A DNA stretch of 64,000 nucleotides, from positions 55,894,501 to 55,958,500 of the forward strand of contig NC_133394.1 of NCBI RefSeq assembly GCF_047511655.1. Reading direction: 5' to 3'. The translations under genes and the position numbers were made by a program. The DNA comes from Castor canadensis. Its lineage: Eukaryota > Chordata > Mammalia > Rodentia > Castoridae. The notes under the pieces were generated by a model that was not told the DNA's origin, made no database searches, and saw only the letters and a program-made list of their open reading frames with translations. This document shows positions 11,528 through 24,119 of this stretch, piece after piece. Position 1 is the first letter of the stretch; the number at the start of each line of letters is the position of its first letter.

Positions 11528-11870
11528 AGCTAGGCACAATGGCTCATGCCTATAGTTGTTACTACTTTGATGGTGGAAACCTGGTAAAACAAAGTTCTAG
11601 GCAAACCCAGGCAAAAAGTTTGTGAAATCTCCATCTCAATAAATGAATGAGCACAGTGGTTCACACCTGATATTCCAGCTACTTTGGGAAACACAAAAGG
11701 AGCATTTTAGTCCAGCCTGGCCCAGACATAAAAGTAAACCCTGCCTGGCTCCAGTGGCTCATGTCTGTAATACAAGCTACTCAGGAGGCAGAGATCAGGA
11801 GGATCATGGTTCAAAGCCAACCCCGGGCAAATAGCTCAAGAGACCCTGTCTCACAAAGACCCTTCACAAA
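11528..11870 (+). mobile_element. Run of three B1-like (7SL-derived) SINE copies
   Basis: Three successive SINE-like segments start near 11528, 11645 and 11742. Each has a form of GGCTCATGCCTATAG or GGCTCATGTCTGTAATAC followed by CTACT and GGAG motifs. The third is the best preserved and ends with AAGAGACCCTGTCTCACAAA. They fill the spacer between the arms of the inverted duplication. Confidence 0.7.
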
Positions 11871-11884
11871 AAGCAGCCCAAAAC

Positions 11885-12156
11885 ACACAATGGAAAAAAT
11901 ACAGCCTCTTCAACAAATGCTTCTGGGAAAACTAGATATCCACATGTAGAAGATTGAAACTAGATCTCTGTTTTCACCCTGTACTAAAATCAACTCAAAA
12001 TGGATCAAAGACTACAGAACTGAAGAGAACTTGTTCAAAGGGAGAAATCTAAATGGCTAAAAAAACACATGAATAAATGCTCACCATACCTGTCCATAAA
12101 GGAAATGTAAATCAAAACCACACTAAGATTCCATCTCACTCCTGTTAAAACTGGGA
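11885..12156 (+). mobile_element. LINE-1 ORF2 C-terminal fragment, internally deleted
   Basis: The sequence matches the L1 copies at 8.2-8.7 kb and 21.3-21.8 kb (CTCAAAATGGATCAAAGACTA, CACATGAATAAATGCTCACC, CACACTAAGATTCCATCTCA), with a jump near 12018 that removes several hundred bases. It ends abruptly at the inverted-duplication arm and has no A-tail. Confidence 0.8.
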
Positions 12157-12378
12157 TACCCAGCCCCACCCCAGGCCAATATTGGTCTCCAGAGCCCCAG
12201 ACCAGAACATCTAGTCTGGATTACCCATGTCACGGCCCATGCTGGTGTGCAGGCATGGCAAATTGGGTGATAAGATCAAGCTATGTGTGTTCTTTGCTCT
12301 ACAGAGCCAGTTTCAGCCACAGGACAAGTAGAGGACCAGGGTGGATACTCAGGGTGGATACTCTTGTCACTTCAGGGA
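12157..12378 (+). repeat. Inverted duplication, arm 2
   Basis: Reverse complement of 10510-10740. The left edge abuts a truncated L1 fragment. A short tandem repeat (GGTGGATACTCAGG type) near 12330-12365 is present only in this arm. Confidence 0.85.
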
Positions 12379-13030
12379 ATTTCAGTTTCTTTTATAGAGT
12401 ATATAAACATTTAAACATAATTTTTGCCATTTTTCTCCATTATCTAGTATGTTCTCACTTAGTGAAATACAGAACACATGTAAATATGTCAGCTTTTTCT
12501 CATTTTTCCTAAATTTATAATATTGTGATTTTAAGTTACAGGTTAAAAGTGGGAAAAGATTTACAAATGTAGTTTATATTTGCTTATACCTGACTAATGC
12601 AGTTGCCTAACATGACCCTGGCCAACAGTTTGGGAAAGCCTCCAAGTACACACAGAAAGGTGAATGTCACTAATGATAAACAAGCAAGTTACAATGCATA
12701 GTGTCTAGAGGTACCAGATAGCCACATGAATGTAATTTCTCAAAATAAAAGATATTCACTTAAGGGAAGTTAGCTTATATTAATATTCCTTCTGCCGATT
12801 GATATTTTCTTATGAAATCTCAAAACTATTCTGCAGAATATTCATGATTTTCTAGGCAGTTTCTCAGTTAAACTGCCCAATTGGTTCCTATGAAGCCAGC
12901 AATCATAAGGACTCCTGACTCTGTCTCACTCAGAGACAATTGGGAAGCTTTGATTAATGCCTTGCTATCAAATTAATGCTCAGTGTTACAACAATAACTT
13001 GGTTACAAAGTAAAAATTTTGCATTTTGAA
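12379..13030. other. No recognised feature
   Basis: AT-rich DNA without a recognisable repeat or gene. Confidence 0.5.
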
Positions 13031-13034
13031 AAAA

Positions 13035-13265
13035 GTCATTGAGCTGGGCATCAGTAACTCATGCGTATAATCCCAGCTATTTAAGAGTCTGAGATCCTAA
13101 GGATAATGTTTCAAGGTCAGACCAGGAAAACTATTTTAGAGACCCCCATCTCAAAGAAAATGAGACCAAAATGGGCTGAAGGAGTGGCTCAAGCAGTAGA
13201 GCACCTGCTTTGCAATCATGATACCTTGAATTCAAACCCCAGTCCCACAATAAAAACTGACTGAT
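13035..13265 (+). mobile_element. Dimeric castorimorph-type SINE
   Basis: A B1-like half (AACTCATGCGTATAATCCCAG...GGTCAGACCAGGAAAAC) is followed by a tRNA-like half with box A (GAGTGGCTCAAGCAGTAGAG) and box B (GAATTCAAACCCCAG). This tRNA-like half is one of the clues to a castorimorph rodent. Confidence 0.8.
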
Positions 13266-13484
13266 AGCAACTGGATGGGGTTGTGGCAAGACAGCATGCA
13301 GTTGGGAGGCCAGTCCACGACTCCAGGCTCTATGAGGGTAAGTAGAAACAGGGAGAAGAGAAAGTGGGATTGCACCTGAACTGAATATGGGTGGGGAAGA
13401 ATATGGAGCTCTTAAAGTTTATTTCCAGGTTCTGGTATGTGGAGCTAGATGAATAATGGGAACACTCACTAAGTCAGGAATAAC

Positions 13485-15700
13485 TTTTTACCATATTTAG
13501 TAAACTGTAATTTATATACAATAAAATAACCAATTTAAATTATATTTTTGGTAACTTTTTATAAATCCATATACCTGCACAAATTTCTTCACAATCCACT
13601 TAAGAGATTTCCATCAGTACCTGACTTCCATCATGCTCCCTAGTCAGCCCCCACCCACTCATCATTCCAGGGGCAATTGTCCTGCTTTCTGTCATTATGG
13701 ATTACATTTTTAGCTTAATGGAGAAAGAATCATAGAATTCATACTACTTTTCATTTGGTTACTTTCTACCAGCATAACATTTTTGAGATTTATCCACGTT
13801 GATGGGTATATCAGTAATTAGTTCTCTTTACAGACTGGATATATTGCAACAATACATTGCAATTTGTTAATTCACTTACCACTTGATAAATATCTGTGCT
13901 GTTTCTAACATGAGGAAATTACAAATAATCACTGCAAATATTCTTGTATGAGTGTTTGTGTGGACATATATTTTAATCTCTCTTGAGTAGCTACTTAAGG
14001 AAGCTGTTGGATTGTTGATAAAAAAGTGCCAAGCCACTTTCCAAAAGGGTTCTACAATTTTCCATTTCCACAAGCCATGTTTCTCATCCACAGTAGTTTT
14101 AGAATTGTCAATCTTTTTTATTTATACTACTATAATGTAAGTATGATGTCCCTTCCCTTGTGCTAATTTGCATTTCCCTGAAGACTGATGATACCGAGTA
14201 TTATTTATTCACTCTTTAAAGTCTCTCTAGATAAAGTCTGAGATTCATATTCAAAACATATGAATGTTTTTATTGGGCCGTTTACCTTATTGTTACTGAG
14301 ATAAAGTCCCTCCTAAGTTCTGGACTCAAGTCCTCTGTCAGAAAAAAGTTTTATGAATATTTTCTCCCATTCTGTAGTAGAATTATCATTTTCTGTGGTA
14401 CCTTCTGGAAAGAAGAAGTTTTTAATTTTGGTGAATTGTAACAATTTATCTTTCTTTTGTTTTGTGGGTCTTGCTGTTGGCATCATGAGAAATCTTTCTG
14501 GTCCAAATCACACAGGTTTCTTTGATGTTTTATGCAGTTAGCCAAAGTTTAGGTCTGTTATCCATTTTAAGTCCACTTGTGAGTATAATGTGAAATAAGG
14601 ATTAAGATTATTTTGTAATCTCCCTTTTGACTTTTTTCTTTGACCTCCTTATTATGTAGAAGTGTATTATATAGTTTCCAAATCTTGGAGACTTTCTAAT
14701 ATCATTTCTTATTTAATTAAGTTATGGTTAGAGAACATCTGCTGAATGAGTTTTTCAATACTTTTAAATTTGATATTTTTTGGCCAAGCATATGGTCTAT
14801 CTTGGTGAATATTAAATATATACACGCAGTAGATAAGTGTTCTGCTGCTTTGGGTGGAATGGCTGATAATATCCAATTAAGTTGGATTAGATGGTAGTAG
14901 TATTTAGTCTTCTGTATCCCTATCGATGTTTTGACTACATGTTCTATCATTTGCTAGAAGAAGAATGTGGAACTCTCCAGCTGCACTCGCAGACTTGTAC
15001 CATTTTTCTCTTCTCCATTTTGTTTCATGTACTTTGAAGGGCTGTTACTAAGTGGACAAGCACACATTTGGTATAGTTATCTTCTTCATGTATTGCTCCT
15101 TTTACCTTTATGAAGTTTTCTTTTGGTCTCTGGTCAGACTCCTTTATTTTGAAATCAGTTTGCTTGACACTTATATGACCACTCCACCTGTCATATGACC
15201 CTTGTTTGCAGGGGAATGTTTTCCAGTTTTTCATGTTTCACATACTTATATTTTCCTTTTTAAGTTACATAAATTACTAGATAGCATATAATTGAGTTTT
15301 GTGTCTATCTTCAATCTGAAAATATTAATCTACTCCTAGTAAGTAGAGTTTTTAGGACATCTGCAGCTGATGTAATCATTAATGCTGTTTCTTTTTACCT
15401 ACCTGTTTTTTTGTCTTGTTGTTATTCCTTTTTCCTCCTTACCTGTCTTTTCTTTTGGACTGATTTTTTTTCACAAATCTGTATCATCTGCAATATTGTT
15501 CATTAGATAAACTATGGTTTTTTCTTTAAATAATGGCTTTACAATTGAGAATACATAGATTAAAATGATCACAGTCTACTTTTCAAGTAGTATCATATTA
15601 ATTTATATTTAATATATGACTTTTAGGACTATACTTCCATTTCCTCCTCCTGTTCTCTGTGTTATAATTTCACAGTCTACATTGCATCTATTTTACAAAA
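13485..15700 (-). mobile_element. Old antisense L1 (L1M type)
   Basis: Several stretches read as the reverse complement of old mammalian L1, in the right order: TTTTTGAGATTTATCCACGTTG, CTAATTTGCATTTCCCTGAAG, AATATTTTCTCCCATTCTGTAG, then GCCAAGCATATGGTCTATC near 14780. Heavily diverged. Boundaries are approximate and more than one insertion may be involved. Confidence 0.65.
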
Positions 15701-15704
15701 ACTC

Positions 15705-15814
15705 ACATGATGAAGCCCAGCACAGTGACACATAACTATAATCCCAGTACTCAAAGACAGAGGCAGGAGAATTGCAAGTGCAAGGACAGCCTAAGGTTCA
15801 TAGCAAGATGCTGT

Positions 15815-15862
<48 letters not shown>

Positions 15863-15955
15863 ACTCATATTACAAGGTTGGGGGTGTAGGTCAGTGGTCA
15901 ATTGCATGCTCAATGATGTGGGTTGGATCCTTAACAGTGCAATACAAACAAACAA
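15705..15955 (+). mobile_element. Dimeric SINE with an internal CA repeat
   Basis: The B1-like half (AGCACAGTGACACATAACTATAA) and the tRNA-like half (GGGGGTGTAGGTCAGTGGTC, then GGGTTGGATCCTTAAC) are separated by a long CA tract, so the microsatellite grew in the A-rich linker. Confidence 0.8.
15822..15859 (+). repeat. (CA)n microsatellite
   Basis: About 19 perfect CA units lie in the linker of the SINE. Confidence 0.95.
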
Positions 15956-17200
15956 GAAATAACTATAATACTTGGCTACTATGTTTTTCAAATATAGTGA
16001 ATACTATGTTAAGCATGTAACTTAAATTTCTAAGATACTGCCAAACTATTATTCAAATATATGTGACATTATATATTTCTACCAGAAATACATGAGTGTT
16101 TCAGCTTTTCTAACACTTGGAATTGTCATACTTTTCAATGTAAGCCATTTTAATGGTTGTTTTAATGATGGTTTTTGATATAAATGATATTGAGAATTTT
16201 TATAAGACTTTCAGCCATTTATATATCTTCTTTTATGAAATATCCCAATCTTTTGTTTTACTTTCCTTATTGAGTTGCAAAACTTCTTATGTTCATACAT
16301 GTATACACACACACACACCCCTTGTGACAGACATGTCTCACAAATATTTTCTCCCATGGTGAGGCAAACATTTTCATTTCCTTAACAGCAACTTTTGAAA
16401 ATTGAATGTCTATTTCATTCCTTTTTTTTGTGGTACTGGGGTTTGAATTCAGAGCTTACACCTCAAGCCACTCCACTAGCCCTTTTGTGTGATGGGTATT
16501 TTTGAAACAGGGTCTTGAGAACTATTTGCCCCATCTGGCTTCAAACTGCAATCCTCTCATCTCTGCCTCTTGTGTACCTAGGGTTATAGGCGTGAGCCAC
16601 CAGTGCCCAGCTCATTACATTTTTTGTCTATGTCATATGGTTATGTCTTAGCTAATAAATCTTTGCCTAGATCAAAGCCATATGTTTTCTTCTAAGAGTT
16701 TTGTGAATTCAGTTCCTATGTTTAGGTTTATTATATATTTTTATTTATTATTTTTTAATGTGTGGTATAATGAAAGGGTTGGAATTCATTTTTACCATAT
16801 GAATATATAGTCATTCCAGCACAAATGAATAGAAAGCTCTCCTTTCTCCCCTACTGGATTTTCTTACATCTATGTTGAAAATCTAACAAATATGGAAGTG
16901 TTCATTTATTTCTGCGCTGTTATTTTCATTTCATCAGTCAATATGTATATTATGTCAATATTATGCATTCTTGAATACCTTAAGTTTATAAACCTGGAAA
17001 TCAGATCATGCAAATACTCCAACTTTTTATTTTTAAATATTATATGGATATTTAAGATCTTTGGAATTTCAACATGAATTGTACAATACTCTTTTTGATT
17101 TTTATTGACTTTATTTTTAGACATGGAACATTAATGCCTTTTTTCAACCAACATTATAAAGAACTAAATAATTGTCCTTGGATTTGCACATTTCCTTAAC
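15956..17200 (-). mobile_element. Old antisense L1 (L1M type), interrupted by a SINE
   Basis: Reverse-complement L1 motifs include CACAAATATTTTCTCCCATGG near 16340, ATGTTTTCTTCTAAGAGTTTTG near 16683 and TTCATTTTTACCATATGAATAT near 16788. A minus-strand SINE sits inside at 16420-16615. Confidence 0.65.
16420..16615 (-). mobile_element. Dimeric castorimorph-type SINE
   Basis: Read on the minus strand, GAGCTGGGCACTGGTGGCTC starts a B1-like half, followed by a tRNA-like half with box B (TTCAAACCCCAG) and an A-tail, seen here as TTTTTTTT at 16422. Confidence 0.85.
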
Positions 17201-17202
17201 AT

Positions 17203-17278
17203 TTTTTTCTGTGCTGGTGTTTGACCCAGCTTTGCACATGTCAGGGAAGAGCTCTATCACTGAGTTACATCCCTAGCT
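17203..17278 (-). mobile_element. ID-like (tRNA-derived) SINE
   Basis: Minus-strand TAGGGATGTAACTCAGTGATAG is a tRNA-like box A region, followed by a box B-like GGGTCAAACACC and an A-tail (T-run on the plus strand). Confidence 0.75.
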
Positions 17279-17279
17279 A

Positions 17280-18480
17280 AATTCTCATATTTCTGATGAG
17301 AAATCTGCTATGCTTTTTATCCTTCTTCCTCTGATGTGATGTCTTTTATTTCTTATTGTTTTTGAGTCCCTTTTAACACTATTTTAGCTGTTTGACTCTA
17401 ATGAAGCCTAGCAAGGTTTTATTTACATTTATTTTACTTATATTTCATTTTGCCTTCTGTGTTTTTTGTTTATATTTTTTAAAACAATCAAATTTGGACA
17501 ATTTTCCAAGTATTTCTTGGAATACCCTCTGCCTTTTGAAATTCCAATTGCACATACGTTAAATCATTTTATTTGTCTCATAGGTCATGAAAGAAATTTT
17601 TTCAATATTTTTATCTCTGTTTTTCATTTTGGATGCTTCCTATCCTATGTCTTCATACTCAATGATACTCTCTTCTGTGGTATCTATGTCTTTGATTATG
17701 TCAGCCACAGTTTTCATTTCATATATATTTTATTCTTAAAAGTTATATTTGAGTCTGTTTATGTTTCCATATTTTTCTTCTTTGTTTTTTTACATGTATG
17801 TATATAAATATGTTCATGTGTGTACATACACACATTTGTGCATATATTTGAAATTTCTGCTGTTTTAAAGCTCATATCTCTTAATTCATTTTATTATCTT
17901 TTTTATTTTGAGTCTGTTTCACTAACTGACTTTTCTCCAAGTTGTAGGTCACATTTTCCTCCTTTTTCAATTGGCATTAATCTTTGATTGGATCCTGCAT
18001 TTCATGGTTTTACACTCTGTGTTGCTGCATTTTGTCAGACCTTTTAGGGTGATCCAAATTTTAGTTAGTGGTCATTTAGACCAACTTTTAAGGGGAGCCT
18101 CTTGTGAGTCTCTACTAAATGCACCATATATTTGTAGTGATCTTTTCATTTGGCTTTTTGGAATTCAGATGATTCTCAGAACTTTGTAAGCTCCAGGAAA
18201 TTTTCAGCTCAGAGTTCTTTCATAATTGTCCTTTCCTCTGAAAATCTTTATGTCCAACAATGTCCTTGGATGTGGACAGTCAACCAAAAATACAATGTAA
18301 CCCTTTGGATAACTGGAACACTTCCTTTTCAGTATACTGCTCTACAATTCTACTTATCTTAGTTTCTCTAAAAGCTGGTTTCTGTCTCTTCAACTTGCTG
18401 ATGGAGTCAAGATTTGTTTTGGATTCATCTTCCTGTCCTGTAATGGAAATTGAACTTAGCTCCAGACAACAAGAATGAGA
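17280..18480 (-). mobile_element. Old antisense L1M/HAL1-type fragment
   Basis: GTCACATTTTCCTCCTTTTTC, then AATCTTTGATTGGATCCTGCAT near 17950-18000 is a familiar antisense block of old L1M elements, preceded by TTTGAGTCTGTTTATG. The same family in sense orientation is at the right end of the window. Confidence 0.55.
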
Positions 18481-20490
18481 CCCTAGTGGGAGATGCAAGG
18501 ACTAGTACCTGGGTTTCTTCTCCATGCTACTGTGTGTACAATTCTTGGAGGCAGTCTTCAGACATGAACCTTCTGCCTAGAGACAGAGACTTCAGAGCAC
18601 CAGACTGGTCCACATACCTGACTTTGCTAAGGAGCTTAGAACATTCTCCTGTCCTCTTTCCAAGGGAAGAAGTGCCCAGGTAGGTGAGTCATGGCATTCC
18701 TATCAATAGCCCTCTCTTCTTCTCTACAATCTGAATCTTGCTATTCTTATTGCTTTTTAAAGCTATGAGTGTTTGTGAATACTATACTCTAAGACTTGAG
18801 TAAAACAAGCCCATCATTTTGAAGGTAAAGGGAAGATTTCAGAATTTAGAAAAAATACTTCTTGTTTACATGAAATGTGGCTTTGTGATTAAACTTGCAA
18901 TTGAATAAAAAAATGTCAGCCTGAGGATTCAAAAAATGAAACACCTCTTTGTTCTACATGCACCCTTACCCTGAAGCAATAAGTGTTATTGGTTCAATAA
19001 ATGGAGCAACCACTAGATACTTAGGGACTGGGGAATAAAAATATAGAAAATACTGATTCAATTCCTAAATGATGTACTCTCCTATGTACTCTCTTTGCAT
19101 GAGAATTGACTTTCATCTTATCCTTTTCCTTCCTTCTATCATCCATCCTGCCCAGTTGTAATAAATAGTAGGATCTAAAGTATATAGACCATCTAAGGTA
19201 TGTTAGGAACTACTCAGAGTTTTAAACTCACTTATTCCCTAAAACAATGGTATAACCACCATCCCATTTTGTGGAAAGGAAATTTCAGGTTCAAAAATTT
19301 TAGGTAACTTGTCCAAGATGACAGACACTTTATGTTGGATAAATTACTTTATCTGTACTTGTCCATATTTTCAGCTAAAATGTGAGAATATCAATGATAT
19401 TAATGTAGTGAGGCAGGAGGTATGATAACTAAAACAAAACTTCCCAGATTCAGATGATACTACTGGCATCATAAGAGTCAAAGTGCTACTGACACAATTA
19501 GCATTATTATTATATTAAATCAATAAATCATCTACTGTCAGGTTCCCCTAGATATCCCCATGGATAACTTCTTTAAAGTCCTGAGACTTCCTTATTCTAT
19601 CATATTTTATGCCTGGGCATGAAACTTATTTATCCCTTTGTCTTCTTTTTCCCTTCTCTTTGTCACCTTCCTTGGAGAACTGTCCCTTTTTTACCCCCTA
19701 TTCTTGCTTCTGTGATGGGATCCATCACAGTAAAAGAAAAGAGCACAGGAATCATATGATTTATTCACATTTTCTAATGGATGTGCACTGTTCCAAGGTT
19801 TAAGGATCACTGAGTGTATAGATAGATATCATAGAAATACTAGGTATTTGGGTAAAATAATAGGTGCAATTAGATTTCCCATAAGGGTGGGATTTATGTT
19901 CAAGTGCCACCCCCCAAAACACACTGCAAGTTCAGGGATTAAAAGATTTCTGACAGTAACACCTCAGTTACAGAATGATGAGGCTGTATCACTTCCTACT
20001 GGGCTCACCTCTAGCATGTTGCCCACAATCTCTGTTTTGTCTACTCCCCAAATACGACTTGTATCTTCTACAACTTGTGTCACCTTCACTAAATTACAAT
20101 CTATTTTTAAAACAAAAGCTATGTCTAATTCCTCTTTGTATCCATCTCTAAACTACAATGTTCTACACATCATAATTTCTTAATATGTTTCAAATGAGAC
20201 AGGAGCAGCTGTACCTCAAGGGCTATCCCACACTGGAATTGCAACCTCAATTGTGCCCTTCTTTTACTTATAAGCCAGACTAAAAATCACCCTCAGCCTT
20301 TACCATCAATTTAGTGGCCAGAAATTGAGGAATATTGGATTTCCTATAAAACAGCTATAAACGAACATTGGAAACATTATAATAAATATTTCTCCAAGCA
20401 CATATCTGCTCTTCCAGTCTCTGAAATTAGAAAGTATATTCTGCTTTTCCTCCAGTGCCTATGTGAGAGATTTAGATATGAAAAGTCAAT
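18481..20490. other. Mostly unassigned, with MIR traces
   Basis: AT-rich DNA. A MIR-like antisense stretch lies near 19235-19330 (CATCCCATTTTGTGGAAAGG, GGTAACTTGTCCAAG), followed by a weaker sense one to about 19420. Nothing else was recognised. Confidence 0.45.
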
Positions 20491-20513
20491 GGTTGTTAAA
20501 AACTCTTGGCTTA

Positions 20514-23500
20514 GAGCAGTTAGGCAAGAAGAAGGAATAAAAGGAATACAAATAGGTAAAGAAACTGTCAAAATATCCCTATTTGCAGACGACATGATCC
20601 TATACCTTAAAGACCCAAAACACTCTACTCAGAAGCTTCTAGACATCATCAATAGCTATAGCAAGGTAGCAGGATATAAAATCAACATAGAAAAATCATT
20701 AGCATTTCTATACACTAACAATGAGCAAACGGAAAAAGAATGTATGAAAACAATTCCATTTACAATAGCCTCAAAAAAAAAATCAAATACCTAAGTGTAA
20801 ACCTAACAAAAGATGTGAAAGACCTCTACAAGGAAAACTATACACTTCTGAAGAAAGAGATTGAGGAAGACTATAGAAAGTGGAGAGATCTCCCATGCTC
20901 ATGGATTGGTAGAATCAACATAGTAAAAATGTCGATACTCCCAAAAGTAATCTACATGTTTAATGCAATTCCCATCAAAATTCCAATGACATTCATTAAA
21001 GAGTACAAAAAATTTACCGTAAAATTTATATGGAAACAAAGGAAGTCACGAATAGCCAAGGCAATACTCAGTCAAAAGAACAATGCAGGAGGTATCACAA
21101 TACCTGACTTCAAACTATATTACAAAGCAATAACAATAAAAACAGCATGGTACTGGCACAAAAACAGACATGAAGACCAGTGGAACAGAATAGAGGACCT
21201 AGATATGAAGCCACAAAACTATAACCAACTTGTCTTTGACAAAGGAGCTAAAAATATACGATGGAGAAATAGCAGCCTCTTCAACAAAAACTGCTGGGAA
21301 AACTGGTTAGCAGTCTGCAAAGAACTGCAACTAGATCCATGTATATCACCCTATACTAAGATTAACTCAAAATGGATCAAGGATCTTAATATCAGACCAC
21401 AAACTCTAAAGTTGATACAAGAAAGAGTAGGAAATACTCTGGAGTTAGTAGGTATAGGTAAGAACTTTCTCAACGAAACCCCAGCAGCACAGCAACTAAG
21501 AGATAGCATAGATAAATGGGAACTCATAAAACGAAAAAGCTTCTGTTCATCAAAAGAAATGGTCTCTAAACTGAAGCGAACACCCACAGAGTGGGAGAAA
21601 ATATTTGCCAGCTATACATCAGACAAAGGACTGATAACCAGAATATATAGGGAACTTAAAAAACTAAATTCTCCCAAAAATAATGAACCAATAAAGAAAT
21701 GGGCAAGTAAACTAAATAGAACTTTCTCAAAAGAAGAAATTCAAATGGCCAAAAAAACACATGAAAAAATGCTCACCATCTGTAGCAATAAAGGAAATGC
21801 AAATTAAAACCACACTAAGATTCCACCTCATCCCTGTTAGAATAGCCATGATCAGCAACACCACCAACAACAGGTGTTGGCGAGGATGCGGGGAAAAAGG
21901 AACCCTCTTACACTGTTGGTGGGAATGTAAACTAGTACAACCACTCTGGAAAAAAATTTGGAGGCTACTTAAAACGCTAGACATTGATCTACCATTTGAT
22001 CCAGCAATACCACTCTTGGGGATATACCCAAAAGACTGTGACACGGGTTACTCCAGAGGCACCTGCACACCCATGTTTATTGTGGCACTATTCACATTAG
22101 CCAAGTTATGGAAACAGCCAAGATGCTCCACCACTGACGAATGGATTAAGAAAATGTTGTATCTATACACAATGGAATTTTATGCAGCCATGAAGAAGAA
22201 TGAAATGTTATCATTCGCTGGTAAATGGATGGAATTGGAGAACATCATTCTGAGTGAGGTTAGCCTGGCCCAAAAGACCAAAAATCGTATGTTCTCCCTC
22301 ATATGTGGACATTAGTTCAAGGGCAAACACAACAAGGGGATTGGACTTTGAGCACATAATAAAAGCTTTAGAACACAAGAGAGGGATGAGGATAGGTAAG
22401 ACACCTAAAAAATTAGTTAGCATTTGTTGCCCTTAACACAGAGAAACTAAAGCAGATACCTTTTTTTTTCCATTTCTCTTTTTTTTTAATTTTATTATTC
22501 ATATGTGCATACAAGGCTTGGGTCATTTCTCCCCCCAGCCGCCACCCCCTCCCTTATCACCCACTCCACCCCCTAACTCTCCCCCCCACCCCCTCAATAC
22601 CCAGCAGAAACTATTTTGCCCTTATTTCTAATTTTGTTGTAGAGAGAGTATAAGCAATAATAGGAAGGAACAAGGGTTTTTGCTGGTTGAGATAAGAATA
22701 GCCATACAGGGCATTGACTCACTTTGATTTCCTGTGTGTCTATGTTACCTTCTAGGTTAATTCTTTTTGATCTAACCTTTTCTCTAGTTCCTGGTCCCAT
22801 TTTCCTATTGGCCTCAGTTGCTTTTAAGGTATCTGCTTTAGTTTCTCTGCATTAAGGGCAACAAATTCTAGCTAGTTTTTTAGGTGTCTTACCTATCCTC
22901 ACCCCTCCCTTGTGTGCTCTTGCTTTTATCATGTGCTCAAAGTCCAATCCCATTGTTGTGTTTGCCCTTGATCTAATATCCACATATGAGGGAGAACATA
23001 CGATTTTTGGTCTTTTGGGCCAGGCTAACCTCACTCAGAATGATGTTCTCCAATTCCATCCATTTACCAGTGAATGATAACATTTCATTCTTCTTCATGG
23101 CTGCATAAAATTCCATTGTGTATAGATACAACATTTTCTTAATCCATTCATCAGTGGTGGAGCATCTTGGCTGTTTCCATAACTTGGCTATTGTGAATAG
23201 TGCCACAATAAACATGGGTGTGCAGGTGCCTCTGGAGTAACCCGTGTCACAGTCTTTTGGGTATATCCCCAAGAGTGGTATTGCTGGATCAAATGGTAGA
23301 TCAATGTCTAGCGTTTTAAGTAGCCTCCAAATTTTTTCCAGAGTGGTTGTACTAGTTTACATTCCCACCAACAGTGTAAGAGGGTTCCTTTTTCCCCGCA
23401 TCCTCACCAACACCTGTTGGTGGTGGTGGTGCTGATCATGGCTATTCTAACAGGGATGAGGTGGAATCTTAGCGTGGTTTTAATTTGCATTTCCTTTATT

Positions 23501-23966
23501 GCTAGAGATGGTGAGCATTTTTTCATGTGTTTTTTGGCCATTTGAATTTCTTCTTTTGAGAAAGTTCTGTTTGGTTCCCTTGCCCATTTTAAAGCAGATA
23601 CCTTAAAAGCAACTGAGGCCAATAGGAAAAGGGGACCAGGAGCTAGAGAAAAGGTAAGACCAGAAAGAATTAACCTAGAAGGTAACACACACGCACAGGA
23701 AATTAATGTGAGTCAACTCCCTGTATAGCTATCCTTATCTCAACCAGCAAAAACCCTTCTTCCTTCCTATTATGGCTTATACTCTCTCTACAGCAAAATT
23801 AGAAATAAGGGGAAAATAGTTTCTGCTGGGTATTGAGGGGGTAGGTGGGAAAGAGAGGGGGTGGAGTGGGTGGTAAGGGAGGGGTTGGGGGCAGGGGGGT
23901 GAAATGACCCAAGCCTTGTATGCACACTTGTATGAAAAAAAATAAAGAAAAAAAAACCAAAAATAT
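20514..23966 (+). mobile_element. Young 5'-truncated LINE-1, split by a nested L1
   Basis: ORF2 begins within the reverse-transcriptase domain ([20 protein letters not shown], the FADD active-site motif) and runs to the C-terminal zinc-knuckle region ([20 protein letters not shown]) near 22315, then the 3' UTR. The two main ORF2 pieces overlap near 20740-20794 in different frames, so there is at least one frameshift. The 3' UTR is interrupted at 22460 and resumes at 23603, ending in an A-rich tail near 23955. TCTTGGCTTA is present at 20504-20513 and 23967-23976, a 10-bp target duplication. Its identity to the nested copy and the long frames suggest a recent insertion. Confidence 0.93.
22461..23589 (-). 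mobile_element. Young 5'-truncated LINE-1 nested in another L1
   Basis: Antisense copy of the ORF2 C-terminus and 3' UTR, starting with the poly(T) of its A-tail at 22461. The 13-bp sequence TAAAGCAGATACC lies on both sides (22448-22460 and 23590-23602), a perfect target duplication taken from the host L1's own 3' UTR. Its C-terminal ORF2 part is almost identical to that of the host element, so both belong to the same recently active subfamily. Confidence 0.95.
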
Positions 23967-24119
23967 TCTTGGCTTAAAGTTTAAATCAGTTAAAGAAGAA
24001 TAGTTTAAAAATCTAAAGATAATCTCTCTTGTTTCTTTATTTTCCATGACAGTTTCCTATAAAACATACATATAAAAAGTTATAGGATAAGGCTGATGGC
24101 AGTAAGGATCTACAAGATC

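Noticed and set aside
20740-21807. 355-codon open frame taken as a host gene
   Set aside because: It is L1 ORF2 C-terminal sequence inside a truncated L1.
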